Source of the DNA: Brachypterus glaber
Taxonomy: Eukaryota > Arthropoda > Insecta > Coleoptera > Kateretidae
DNA length: 64,000 nt
NCBI GenBank assembly: GCA_958510825.1
Contig: OY294047.1
Location: 48,157,365 to 48,221,364, forward strand
Direction of reading: 5' to 3'
The position numbers and the translations under genes are program-made. Below the pieces are notes generated by a model. It did no database searches. It saw only the letters and a list, made by a program, of their open reading frames with translations, and had not been told where the DNA came from. Shown here one piece after another: positions 1 through 10,110 of this stretch (within the stretch, counting starts at the first letter, position 1; the number at the start of each line of letters is the position of its first letter).

Positions 1-158
1 TTAATTGGCAAATAATTCTGACCATATAAAGAAGAGAATGTGAGGTAAGAAAGTTATTTTGGAAAAGGAAGTTGTAGAAAAAGGGGTAGAAAAAATGAGA
101 AAGGTGAACAAGATGGGTTAAAACTCTAGAAAATATATTTTATTACAGAAATACTCAC

Positions 159-2092
159 CATGCTTCTACCTCTTCAGGATCAGACCATACTAAATCACAG
201 AAGGCTCCTTTATGTGGAATTTCCTGATTTCTTTCTAAAAGTCTTATTTGGTCTAGAGTCTTAATATCAGGGCTTAATCCACCATGAACACATAAAATTT
301 TTTCATCTATTAACTAAAAATAAAACAAAAAATAAATAATAATAAATAGTTCTTTAGATAAGTTAAGAATTGAGTCTATAAAAATATATACTGCACGTTT
401 TTCAGTTAATAACTGAAAAATATATATAATAAAGTTATCCAGTTGCTTTTCACTGGTGAAACGAGCAACATGTACATTTGGCAAGAATAAGGTAATCCGT
501 TAATAGCGTTTAATTTTAGTTTAGTGTTTTAGTATAGTTATTTATTTATTTGCTATCTTAGATATGCCCTGGAATGGATTTTATATATTTTATAGTGATT
601 GTATGATGTGCAGTAAAATGACGAACATGTGATTATATTAGAGTAAAAAGAGAATTTTATGTTTTATAATCATTTATAATGCTGATCAATTTTGATTTGG
701 AAGCAACTAACACGTGAAGAAGTTTTTCTACGTACAGAATTTTTTATATACTAGCGCATGCGCAAATATAATTACAAATTAGAAAAAACAGAGGTCTTAC
801 AGAAGACTGGAAATTTTCTATAATCAAAATGGGAGTGGGCATGGTGCCAAGCCAGACAAGAACCACCCTTGGTGAATTGAGTAACTAAGAGGGATCTGGC
901 TAATTATCTCCCTGAGAAAAGTTATCTATCTGTCGTTAAAATCAACTGGACAGGAAATGGAGTATTCAGCAACAATTGAAATAGAGACACTCCCTATTAA
1001 CTGGTTCGAAAATGTTAAAGCTGGTAATTCCCCCTACTTCTAGCCCACACAAGTCCTAGACTTAGGGGATGCTAAGAGTAGAATAGTATGAGGTTAAACA
1101 AACATGTAATGTAATATATGTATGTATATGTAATGTAATATATGCTAAATTTAAACAATCTATACTAAATTGTTTAAAAATTATAACAATTTTAGTGAAC
1201 AAAAATTTCCTGCCTACAGGTGATATTATATAGCAAATATTTTTTAGCATATAAGCTACCCGTTTACTAAATATCAAATTTGAAGTTTGCAAAGTTTTTT
1301 GCATTAAAAATTGAAATAGTATATTAAAATACTAGGTTTATAACATACGTTTTTAGCGCACGAATACAAGTTTATAAAACAAGCCACTTGCAGCAAGTTT
1401 TCTAAAGTACTACGCGGCTAAAAACGTGTTATGGAACAATAGCTTTAATATACGATTTGAATTTTTGATGCAAAAAAACTTTGCAAACTTCAGCTTCATA
1501 GTTTTTATAAATAAGTAATCACAATTTATCAATTTTATTCATGTTTGTTAAACAATACACTGATATACTTACAGCAGCAACTGTTAAAAGATCAAAAACA
1601 CCACAACAGTATTTCCATGCATTAACATTGCCATATTTTGTCATACATTCATCATAAAACCCATAAACTTGTGTAATCTGCCTGCTCTCATGATTCCCTC
1701 TTAATAACGTTATTTTATTAGGATATTTAGCCTTTAACGTCAACAGTCTAGTAAATGTTTCTAAACTATAATACCCTCGATCAACAAAGTCACCTAGGAA
1801 AACATAATTGGTATCTGGAACTTGCCCTCCTCTTCTAAATAATTCTTCTAAATCGTAAAACTAAAAATAATAAGATATTTAACTTTAAATCTGCTTATGT
1901 TTGTATTTTTTTTGTCTTTCTAACCTGCCCATGAATGTCGCCACAAACTGTAACGGGCGTCGAAACCGGTTGCACATTTGATTCCTCAAGTAAAATGCCA
2001 CACACTATATCACAAAGCTTTTTTAAATCGTTTTCTGGTAAATATTTACATTGTTGAGCAATTTCAATCCAGTTATCAAGTTCGGACGACAT
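159..2092 (-). CDS. PpV: Serine/threonine protein phosphatase 6 catalytic subunit (5' part, three exons)
   Basis: Exons on the minus strand are 2092-1925, 1860-1573 and 313-159, giving about 203 residues of a protein that is about 305 in the family; the rest lies beyond the left edge. Donors are GTTAGA, GTAAGT and GTGAGT, and acceptors end TTTTTAG. The start ATG at 2092 gives MSSELDNW, followed by the PP6-type run [14 protein letters not shown]. Metallophosphatase motifs appear in order: GDIHGQ at the end of exon 1 (about residues 51-56), GDFVDRG and RGNHE in exon 2, and CVHGG in exon 3. Retention of [19 protein letters not shown] separates PP6 from PP2A and PP4. The family enzyme is a two-metal Ser/Thr phosphatase, cytosolic and nuclear, that works with SAPS-domain regulatory subunits. 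An upstream in-frame ATG at 2218 would add 42 unrelated residues and is unlikely. Intron 2 has expanded with repeats to about 1.26 kb. The gene is head to head with MPC-like gene A. Confidence 0.93.
440..920 (+). repeat. Dispersed repeat R1, copy 1 (in PpV intron)
   Basis: This 480-bp segment inside the PpV intron matches 55928-56484 over its whole length at high identity. It begins at AGTTGCTTTTCAC and ends at ATCTCNCTGAGAAAA. It has no long reading frame and no clear terminal repeats. Compared with copy 2 it lacks about 65 bp after AGAAAAAACAG. It may be a fragment of a larger non-autonomous element; class not determined. Confidence 0.75.
1095..1145. repeat. Imperfect TATGTAATG short tandem repeat
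   Basis: Short degenerate repetition of ATGTAATATATGTATGT in the PpV intron. Low-complexity DNA with no other signal. Confidence 0.5.
1272..1503. mobile_element. Inverted-repeat element (MITE) in PpV intron
   Basis: Arms at about 1272-1360 and 1411-1503 are inverted copies. One contains GAAGTTTGCAAAGTTTTTTG and the other CAAAAAAACTTTGCAAACTTC, with TTTTTAGC near both inner ends. Total about 230 bp with a 50-bp loop and no coding capacity. This is the layout of a miniature inverted-repeat or foldback element. Confidence 0.7.
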
Positions 2093-2610
2093 ATTTGTTG
2101 ACTTGCTTGACAAACTGTCATTTAAAAAAGAAAATGTCGGTAAGACAGGAATCTTTACATACAATTTATTTTCTTTAAATTTTGAAGAAATAATCATTTT
2201 ATTTATGCCAAAATACAATATATTTATTATATTTTAAAGTTTATACAAATATTTTGAGTAAGCTCAAATAGTATATAATTTAAGTAAACTCAAAAAGTAT
2301 TTTAAAAATGAGTATTGTGCTGACATCTGTATCTTACTAGTGTAACTACTGTTGCCCGACATCTACTTAATACAGTTGAAACCATACAATAATAAAGAAA
2401 ACTTTTATTTATTTAGTGACCATTGACATTAAAAGATGAGATAGCTGAGTTGTCAACGTCAAAATTTAAAATGTATAAAATAATAAAACAAGAAAAGTTT
2501 GCTTTAAAATATTTGTTAAACTACAAAAATACACAATTTAAAAATAGGGGTAATATATATTGATATTTTTTATATTAGAATCTCATGACCTTAATATTTT
2601 AGTAAAATGC
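2093..2610. promoter_or_regulatory. Shared head-to-head promoter region, PpV / MPC-like gene A
   Basis: About 520 bp separate the divergent start codons of PpV (2092, minus) and MPC-like gene A (2611, plus). The interval is AT-rich with no repeat I recognise and no clear TATA box placement. A bidirectional promoter is inferred from the layout only. Confidence 0.4.
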
Positions 2611-3148
2611 ATGACAGATGAAAAAAAAGTAACTGATAAATTAGATAAATATGCGTTGAAAATACTTCCTGTTGGCGTTCATAGCCTTTGGCTGCACCCT
2701 GCAGGTAAGAGCACATTATATTTGCCAAAAAAATAATAAGAGAATATATTTTTAGGTCCTAAAACAATATTCTTCTGGGCCCCCACTTTTAAATGGGTAT
2801 GTTATTGATAACTGATATTTTAAAAACATTAATTAATTCAAATTTTAGGGTCTTGTATTTGCTGGCTTAGGAGATATTTTATCAAGGCTCCCTGAAAATG
2901 TTAGTCTGTCACAATCAGGTTCTCTAATGTTGACTGGTTTAATTTGGTCCAGATATTCAATGGTGATTATTCCTGTAAATTGGAATTTATTCGTTGTGAA
3001 TGCATTTGTAGTCCTTACACAAGGATGGCAGTTAATTAGAGGGGCAATGTTAGTACTATTTTAATTAAAATACAAATACAAATTGTAATTTTAAATATTA
3101 TTATCATTGATAATTTATCAAATATTTTATTTTAGGGTGCAATTCTAG
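2611..3148 (+). CDS. Mitochondrial pyruvate carrier 2-like protein, gene A
   Basis: Four exons: 2611-2704, 2756-2796, 2849-3048 and 3136-3148, giving about 115 residues, close to the usual MPC length. The frame starts MTDEKKVTDKLDK and reads through the family signature HPAGPKTIFFWAP, TFKWGLVFAGLGD and WSRYSMVIIP. The lysine of FKWGLV and the asparagine of the LFVVNAF segment, both conserved in MPC2, are kept. The usual IIPKN is IIPVN here. MPC1/MPC2 heterodimers import pyruvate across the inner mitochondrial membrane; each subunit is a small membrane protein. The exon 3 donor (AT/GTTAGT) is in phase 2, as in gene B, which makes the tail MVQF and stop. An alternative phase-0 reading of exon 4 gives 17 codons ending QDKKL; which is used cannot be settled here. 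An ATTAAA lies near 3230. This is a tandem paralog of gene B and is more diverged, so it may have a specialised or tissue-restricted role. Confidence 0.85.
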
Positions 3149-3329
3149 AAGGACGTCCGGATTTAATATTACAGGATAAAAAACTTTAAAAACATGTAAC
3201 ATTAATATATTTTATAAGTAAAGTTTTCAATTAAAATTCGTAGTTTCTTAAATTTTGAAAATTCTTACAAAATTTAGGTGAATGCGCCTACACATATCCA
3301 TCCATCTTTTTTTCTATGTCAATGGTTGC

Positions 3330-3335
3330 CACGTG
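3330..3335. promoter_or_regulatory. CACGTG E-box upstream of MPC2 gene B
   Basis: A perfect CACGTG, the core bound by bHLH factors of the Myc/Max, USF and MITF groups, lies about 213 bp upstream of the gene B start codon and 9 bp from a CRE palindrome. Function is inferred. Confidence 0.4.
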
Positions 3336-3343
3336 CCATCATA

Positions 3344-3351
3344 TGACGTCA
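3344..3351. promoter_or_regulatory. Palindromic CRE (TGACGTCA) upstream of MPC2 gene B
   Basis: Perfect 8-bp cAMP-response element/ATF site about 197 bp before the ATG of gene B, in a non-repeat stretch between genes A and B. CREB/ATF control of a pyruvate carrier gene is plausible but is only an inference from the motif and its position. Confidence 0.45.
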
Positions 3352-3547
3352 TAACATTTCATTTGTTTAATTTGACATAACCTTCAAATTACACGCACTC
3401 TGTGATTGAAGACGGGATTTACGTTATCAGTTCTTTTTTTATCTCATCAACCATTGGCGAACTTTAACTATTTTAAAGCCAATGTCACTTTTCTAACCTT
3501 CAACATTAAAAACATTGTGTTTGTTCGTTTAATTTATTTAAAACAAT

Positions 3548-5765
3548 ATGTCTGCTTTATACAGGACAACAATTAGTGTTGTTGATAAGTTTGTGCCTGC
3601 AAAACTGCAACCCTTGTGGCAACATCCCGCAGGTATGTAGGATAAATAGAAAGTAAAAATCTAGAATGCTGACTACTCTCTTGTTTTATCGTAGGGCCTA
3701 AAACTGTGTTTTTCTGGGCACCAGCATTTAAATGGGTAAGTTTTTCTCTCTTTCTTATGTAATTTATACGAAATGTTAATTTTATTTAAATAAAAATTAT
3801 TTATGTAGGTATACTTTTTATTGTTACAAAGTTCATTACATTTTATATGCAAAACTATGTTGTTTTTACCTTCATTGAACGCTGTAAAGATTTTATTGTC
3901 TTTGTGTAACTTTCATTTCTTTTTGTTTACTAATTACAAAAAGAAAACAAATACTGTCAAGACAGGCCCGCAGTTTGCAGGCTGCAGGAGTGCTCCAAAA
4001 TTATTTTATTGGTGGGGGGGAGAGGACCAAATATTTCCCAACTTAAAACTGAGAAATTTCCCAACCCACAAAAAACCTTTCCCCTGCAAAAAAAATTGAT
4101 GACTGATAAAAATAGCTCCTCACCCTCAAAAGTTTTTTTCTACCCCTTTCCAAAAGTTTTAATGAATAAAAAAAAGAAACTCACCCCCAAAAAAAGGTCC
4201 TCGTATACCCAACTGAACTACTCCAATTTTTCCCACTTGTGAAAAAAATTTTACCCCTACCAGAATTTACTGACCAATTTCCCAACTTACCCCTCAAATT
4301 CCTAAATCTACCACTCAATTTACTAAATTTTACTAACAGAACAGTGGATTTATCCCAACTGAACAGTGGTTTTTCCCAACTTGATCGTGGTTGGGGGGTG
4401 GCGCCCCCTCCTACCCCCAAAAGGCCTGTAACTTATAGGCTGTAACCTATAAGGGGCATGAATGGGGAACACCTTGTACACTAATAGTGTCTATGACATG
4501 TATCTAAAGATCCTTGATTTTTATTATTTTTTTTTACTATCAGCCGCTATCATCTATCAGCTTAAATATAACTAATAGCAAACATCATAGATCTCTCTGG
4601 CTTAGTTTACACCATGGGTACTATATTTTAAGTCCTTGTACTTTTTATCTACCTATCTCTGTTTTTAGCACTTTGTAAACAGGGATAGGTAAATAAATAG
4701 CACCTGGACTTAAAATGTAGTTCCCATGATGTAAACTAAGCCTCTAAAAATAGCCAAAATAAGCCTGACATAATTTATAAACATTAATACTTATTTTGAT
4801 ATTATCAACAGTAATATCACAAGAGGTAATGAATTTTTCGATAATTTTATTATGGTCCCATTAAATAATTCTGCTCAGTAAAAATAAACGAAAAAATTTA
4901 TTTTTGAGCAAAATTTATTTTTGAGCAAAATTTATTTTTGAGCAAAATTATTTTATGAGGCCATAATAAAATTTTCTGAAAATTTCACTGCCTCAAGTGG
5001 TATTGGACTTGACTATTTTACAAACCATCTAGCAAGGAAAATCATTCTTTAAACTAATGTTTATTGCATGCAATTTTGTGTTGTTATTTAGTTTTCTGTA
5101 TCAAGCCAATCCTTTTAAATTTTTAAAAAGCGCGCGCTAAAAACAATTGCTATAAACTATAACGCAAATGAAAGAGCTCCTGTCAAAAGCTGATTTGTGG
5201 TTTTTAAGATAAATTACTGTTAAAATTTAATATTTAATGTGAAAAGTGACAAAATAAAAGTTTATTAATTGTTTGCATTAGCTAAGAAAAATGGAAAAGT
5301 ATGGATTTACACTTCTTAAATTCTTTGAGATAGGTATTTTTTCCTAAATTAACTTGGCCTTTATATTTTTAAAAATTGATCAAGAAATCCGTGATTTTGA
5401 TAATTTCAAACGTGAAATTATCAGTTTAATTCAAATCTGATTGATTGAAAGTCAATAAATAAAGAGATTTGATTGGTCTATTACAGGTTTGTAGAATAGT
5501 CAAAAAAAATTAAAATATACCTATTCATTTTTTTAACTTAATTTCTAGCAAATAAATCTATTTTTTAGGGTTTAGTTATGGCTGGTATAGCTGATCTCAC
5601 AAGACCAGCCAGTCAGATAAGCCCCAGTCAAACAGGGGCTCTAGCAGCTACTGGCATAATTTGGTCAAGATATTCTCTAGTCATTATACCCAAAAACTAT
5701 GGACTTTTTAGTGTGAATGTATTTGTTGGTGCCACTTCATTATATCAGTTGTATAGAGCTGTAAG
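3548..5765 (+). CDS. MPC2: Mitochondrial pyruvate carrier 2, gene B (last exon not found)
   Basis: Exons 3548-3632, 3695-3735 and 5569-5765 encode about 107 residues starting MSALYRTTISVVDKF, with start context AAACAATATG. Family motifs: QHPAGPKTVFFWAP, AFKWGLVMAGIAD, TGIIWSRYSLVIIPKN and LFSVNVFVG, which closely match canonical MPC2. The protein is one half of the pyruvate importer of the inner mitochondrial membrane. Exon 3 ends in phase 2 at GTAAG/GTAAGG, as in gene A, so a short final exon is expected. Reading on without splicing gives LYRAVR and a stop at 5767-5769. I did not find a convincing last exon, so it may lie past a long repeat-filled intron. Exon lengths 85/41/197 mirror 94/41/200 in gene A, which supports tandem duplication. 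Intron 2 is 1.8 kb and carries at least two inverted-repeat elements and a G-poor tract. Confidence 0.9.
3966..4445 (+). repeat. Strand-asymmetric, G-poor degenerate repeat in MPC2 intron
   Basis: About 480 bp of intron 2 in which the plus strand is very poor in G over most of its length. Variants of CCCAACT, ACCCCT and CCCAACTGAAC recur many times. It is bounded by GC-richer ends (GCAGGCTGCAGGAG on the left, GGCGCCCCCTCC and AGGCCTGTAAC on the right). The open frames across it on both strands are a by-product of the skew. Confidence 0.55.
4599..4745. mobile_element. MITE in MPC2 intron 2
   Basis: About 147 bp with near-perfect ends: GGCTTAGTTTACACCATGGG on the left and the inverted CCCATGATGTAAACTAAGCC on the right, followed inward by inverted TTTTAAGTCC. 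Non-coding. Confidence 0.8.
4812..5003. mobile_element. MITE with internal tandem repeat, MPC2 intron 2
   Basis: Inverted ends of about 40 bp: AATATCACAAGAGGTAATGA on the left, and TCACTGCCTCAAGTGGTATT on the right. The interior holds three 17-bp units of AAAATTTATTTTTGAGC at about 4891-4948. Non-coding. Confidence 0.75.
5397..5420. repeat. Perfect hairpin GATAATTTCA/TGAAATTATC
   Basis: Ten-base arms with a four-base loop (AACG) in MPC2 intron 2, just before exon 3. Significance unknown. Confidence 0.5.
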
Positions 5766-5802
5766 GTAAGGTTAAAGATATAGGTAAAGGGGAAATAATA
5801 GG

Positions 5803-6641
5803 TAGGGGAAGTCAGGGTTAATTGGGCCACAGGGTTAACTGGTCCACCTGGATTTTATTAAGTTTGTTTATTAGTATTGGCGCATTAGTGCAAATTCTAG
5901 TGATATTTAGTTAGTAGTATTGTTTAAAGTATTAAGGCGGACCGTGTTGCCCACGTGTAAGTTGTAGTAAAGAAATTTCATTTTTTTCGATGAAAAGTAG
6001 GTATATACCTTAACTTTTATTTGTTAATTAATACTTTATTATTAATAGGAGGATCTAGACTAATATTTTACCTAATATACTGGGGTATTTTGTTAATTAT
6101 TCTGCATAATTGCCGCCTTCTAATATCTTATTAAGTATTAAAATTTTATGATTTCATTCAGTGGTGTCACTCAGGGTTACCTGGTTCGGGGTTAAATGGA
6201 CATGGTCAAAATCACTTATGTCAATATTAATTAGTTCGGGGTTAACTTGGCCATGTCCAGTTAACCCCGGACCAAGTAACCCTGAGATATATCTAATATA
6301 TAACATATTATGTTGTCTATTTTTATGTTAGAATTAAATTTCATTTAATTTTAAATCGTTTTTATTCACAATAATTATAATACAATATATTTTTGTTAGT
6401 GGACCTGTTAACCCTGAGTAGTGGTCCAGTTAACCCTGGCCTATGGGGTTAACTGGTCCAGCGAGGTTAACTTTATCGTTAATAACTTTTTTTATATAAA
6501 TAATATTTGTCTGAAGTATTAATATGTTCTAACTATAGTAATAATCTACCTGTTGCTGAAGAAAATATTTGAAAATTGTTTACAGGTTTTTCAAAAACTG
6601 GATATGAAAAAAAGCTGCCCAGTTAACCCCGACTTCCCCTA
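5803..6641. mobile_element. Inverted-repeat element built of GGGTTAACTGG motifs
   Basis: Left end TAGGGGAAGTCAGGGTTAAT and right end GTTAACCCCGACTTCCCCTA are inverted repeats. Between them, roughly a dozen copies of GGGTTAACTGGTCCA-like sequence occur in both orientations: near 5815, 5833, 6174, 6190, 6236, 6261, 6285, 6407, 6430, 6447, 6465 and 6617. The motif contains the palindrome GGTTAACC. About 840 bp, no coding frame. Subterminal motif clusters of this kind are often transposase binding sites. Confidence 0.75.
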
Positions 6642-7178
6642 TAATTAATAATTATTAATTAGTTATTATAATTATTCTTAAATAATTAATCATTCATCTA
6701 ATTACGTATCATTAGCTAGTTACTATTTACACTGTTTGACAAATTTAGAATTCTTTGTATCGGATATCCGGCTCGAAGGACTATGTTGTACCTAAATATC
6801 TTATAATTATTTCAGTATACCTAACATTAGATTAATATTTGTACAAAAAATGCATTTTTTGCAATTTTTTACCTTCCCATAATAGAATTTTAACTCCAAG
6901 TTATTTATTGGGACGCAATAGATTTAAATTTAATGATCTAGCATGGTTGTCATAAAAAAAAAACATAAAATCGACTTGTAAACTTCGAAACCTTTTATCT
7001 CAAAAAATCAATTTTCGGTTTTTTGTACTAATCAACTGGTTTGTATATGTTACCAGTCATCAAAGTTGATTCGTACTAGGAACCAAAAATTAAGATAAAG
7101 GTACTGTACCATTTAAAATAATAATATGTGGTGTAACTTTTCACTAAATAGGACTTGGATAATTTATTAATAGTTATT
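6642..7178. other. AT-rich intergenic or intronic DNA
   Basis: No gene, long frame or structured repeat seen. It could be intron if MPC2 gene B has a distant last exon. Confidence 0.5.
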
Positions 7179-7292
7179 TATGGTACTAGTGGGTAAAGTA
7201 AAATATTGCCCATGAGAAAATTAACCTGCGATGCGTCAGCCAAGCAGGTTAATTTTCGAGAGGGCAATATCGGTTTACCCATGAGTGCCATA
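7179..7292. mobile_element. Small palindrome with GC-rich loop (PAL copy 1)
   Basis: Arms 7179-7229 and 7244-7292 pair (TATTGCCC/GGGCAATA and AAAATTAACCTGC/GCAGGTTAATTTT). The loop is GATGCGTCAGCCAA. About 114 bp. It resembles the palindromes at 20585, 40013 and 59998 in size and in having CpG dinucleotides confined to the centre. Confidence 0.65.
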
Positions 7293-8480
7293 CAAGGTTT
7301 TATCCAATAAATAGCTTAGGAATTCATATTTTTATTAAAAATTTTAATGACATTTACAAGAAAATAATTTGGCAAGTGACAGTTGAGTGGGTAAAATAAA
7401 TAATTATCCACTCAATAAAGTAAAAGCCACGCGGGGGTTATTATTGAGTTTATCTATTTAAAATAAAGCTGGTAATTGTCTTATTATCTGTATGTATTGG
7501 ATAAATGTTATTTGTATCTGGGTTGAAAGACCATAACGTACCTGCTATTAATTTTTTTACTTAAAACTCAAAGGTGCATAATTTTCTGAAACCCCAGCTT
7601 TGTCTTTCATTCTAAAGTTATAACATCCAACGATTTAGAAGCAGTAAAATATTATAAACATATATTCATGTCTTTAACATATTTCTACAACTGTTTTTCA
7701 ACTGTGTTCCCATTTAGCTTCAGTAAATAGCATGACTTTCCAGTTTTAATATATTAGAACATCAACCTCATAAATGGGTCAGTAGCTTTTTACTTTAAAT
7801 ATACATACATTAAGTAAATTGCCATTGTAATATGGCAGCAAAGATATGCACTAGAAATGCTATATCATCATTTTTAACTGTAGCAGAAATTCTTCGGCGT
7901 AGAATATTATTAACGCGTTGACAGTCCAAGTATTTATATATGGATTGTTTATTTAAAGTTTGTGGACAGTTGTGTTAATATATCAATCTAAATTTAAAAA
8001 AAATCGATGGACGAAAACCTAAATTTTTGCATACGAGTATTTTGGATATAGCTGATTTCGAAGATGATAGTGATTTATCTGAAGAAAAGATTTCCGCGTC
8101 ACTAGGGTGGTTCATTTTTAATTTTTTTATCGATTTTTTTAAAATTTAGTATACAGGCTCTTTTTAGGGATATTAACATGGACCAATCTTCAAACACCAA
8201 AAATCAAAATGGCGGAGCCAATATGGCGTATCGGTTTTTAGAACTTTGTCATAATTAAGCAAAATTTAAGCTTTACAGCAGCCCAAGGTCATACATTTTA
8301 AGGAAAGGACTAAACTTAAAATATTCAATATAACAGTTTGGAGAGATAACATTTTTTCTATGGTTTATTTAAATCAACTCCAATATGATTAAGGATCAAG
8401 AATTTCTTAATTAAATTTTAAAAGGTTAAAAATCGTAACTAAAAATATTAAATTATAACCAGACTTTATTTTCTTACGTA
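7293..8480. other. Non-coding stretch with a short acidic frame
   Basis: Mostly AT-rich DNA. Plus-strand codons at about 8009-8150 read RKPKFLHTSILDIADFEDDS and then DLSEEKISAS before losing sense. Acidic N-terminal stretches of this look occur in piggyBac-type transposases, but there is no start codon, DDD core or terminal repeat, so no assignment is made. Confidence 0.3.
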
Positions 8481-8514
8481 ATTTTGTGTGCCAAAAACGA
8501 ATTTTACAGTGAAA

Positions 8515-8775
8515 AAGCTCGCCCAAAAGCCCAATTTTTTTCAAAATGCTAGATCGAGATCACAAAGTTCTGGACCTAAAATATTGGACTTTGGTAGTTG
8601 GGTCCGAAGATATTTGATCAAAAAAATCAGCCGAAACCACCTTTCCTTAAAATCGGTGCACCGCGGTTCTCAAAATTTTCAAAGTTCTAGACCTAAGCTA
8701 TTGATTTTTGGAAGTTGTGCCCTTGGACATTTTCGATCAAAATAAGAATAAAAATCAGCCAACTCTGACTGAAAC
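8515..8775 (+). repeat. Two-unit tandem repeat
   Basis: Two diverged units start near 8562 and 8675. Each contains AAAGTTCTGGACCTAA (or TAGACCTAA), a TTTTGGNAGTTG segment, GATCAAAA and TCAGCC...GAAACCAC. Short open frames over it are a by-product of repetition. Confidence 0.55.
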
Positions 8776-8943
8776 CACTTCTCCCAAAGGCTGGGGGGCC
8801 AGTGAGCTTTTTTATTGTCAAACTCGTTTCCAGCGCCCACAAATGCTTAAGAAAAATGTAGTTTGGTTAGTTTTTTTTTTCTCGGCCTGTATTTTCACTT
8901 GCAATTAATAACAAATTAAACAAATGCATATTTAATAATTTAG

Positions 8944-9012
8944 CCCTGAAGAAGCCTAAATATTGGGTGAAACGTTGGCATGATTATGTAATGCAATAAA
9001 GTTTTTATTTGC
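8944..9012 (+). mobile_element. Penelope-type 3' end fragment with hammerhead-like core
   Basis: CTGAAGA (8946-8952), a short hairpin, then GAAACGTT (8969-8976), followed by AATAAAG and CTTCATTTCCGAGTGTTTATCAC. The same order of blocks occurs inverted at 33285-33372, so this is one repeat family. The CUGANGA...GAAA order is that of a hammerhead ribozyme core, known from Penelope-like elements. No reverse transcriptase remains here. Confidence 0.55.
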
Positions 9013-10110
9013 TTCATTTCCGAGTGTTTATCACAAAAACCCTAAATAAATTTAAAGAAGCATCCTGTAGGAAATATTATTATTGTAATTAACATAATAC
9101 AGGGTTAAGAAAGTAATAATAAAAAGTTTAACATTAACGTTAATCCTTAACATACTAGGCGCGATATTAGATATTTTAAAATAATATTTTTAAACAAATT
9201 GGTATTCTAACACGGTCGCGAATATAAGCCATAAGGATGCAAGCTGTATTATCCTAAAAGACCCTTTTTGTATTCAGAGGAAATTTTCAATATTTCATTC
9301 TAAAACGCGTTTGGTGTCTTCCGGTTTTAATATACAGAAAGCGAATTAAATAAAGGGAAAACGAGTTTTCATAAATTGTAGGCTGTTTTTAGAAAATGTC
9401 ATATGTCCTTTTTATCCTCTATTTCGAAATAAACTCGGGGCATTATCTATCTTAGTAACAAATTGGATCAATGAAGCTATGATTAGTGGTTTAAAAATGT
9501 CTTTTAGTGATATTTTTTTTGTCCATTGTGCTTTTGACAAATTTTTAACATTTAGGTTAAATTGACTGACATTTTACGTCTTAAAAATAATTAAATTTTT
9601 TTTTTAAAACGTGAAAATTTTGATAAAAGTTAGTTTTTATTCATAATGTGCTATTAAAATAAAATTTTACATTACCTAAGCTGGTGTTCGATACTTCAAA
9701 TTATATTTTTTGAATAAAATTATAGACCAGCATTATTTTCGCTTAACATTTTTCTTTTGCAGCGTTCACATTAAAATTTTATTAAGCACTGCTTTATATT
9801 GCTTCATTTAAACAAAATATTTATAGAATGATCAAAATTTGCGTTACGTAATACTGGAACGTTCCCTTAGATAGATAATGCGCGGAGTATAAGTGTATTC
9901 TTTTTTCTAATATTATATAATATTTACATGAGCGCGAAAAATACTTTTCCTTGTAGTAATAAATATTAGTCTCCTAGAAAACTAAATCGCACGGTTTAGA
10001 GAGTAGGTAAATTGCCTAAAAAAAAAGAATTTTAACAAGGAAAAAACACCTCAGTGTGTAGGAATATTTATCTGTATTACGTTAGTTTTAAGCACAGAGT
10101 TTTTCTAAGA
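9013..10110. other. AT-rich non-coding stretch
   Basis: No gene seen. A solitary MITE end, GCGTTACGTAATACTGGAAC with GTTCCCTTA, sits at about 9840-9872 and matches the termini of the elements at 17500 and 62991. Confidence 0.5.

Noticed and set aside
3136..3190. Phase-0 17-codon tail (GAILEGRPDLILQDKKL) as the definite end of MPC gene A
   Set aside because: Needs a donor in a different phase from gene B and from the consensus GTTAGT site; kept only as an alternative.
7920..8150. piggyBac transposase N-terminus
   Set aside because: Only a short acidic stretch; no start, no catalytic region, no TTAA-bounded ends.
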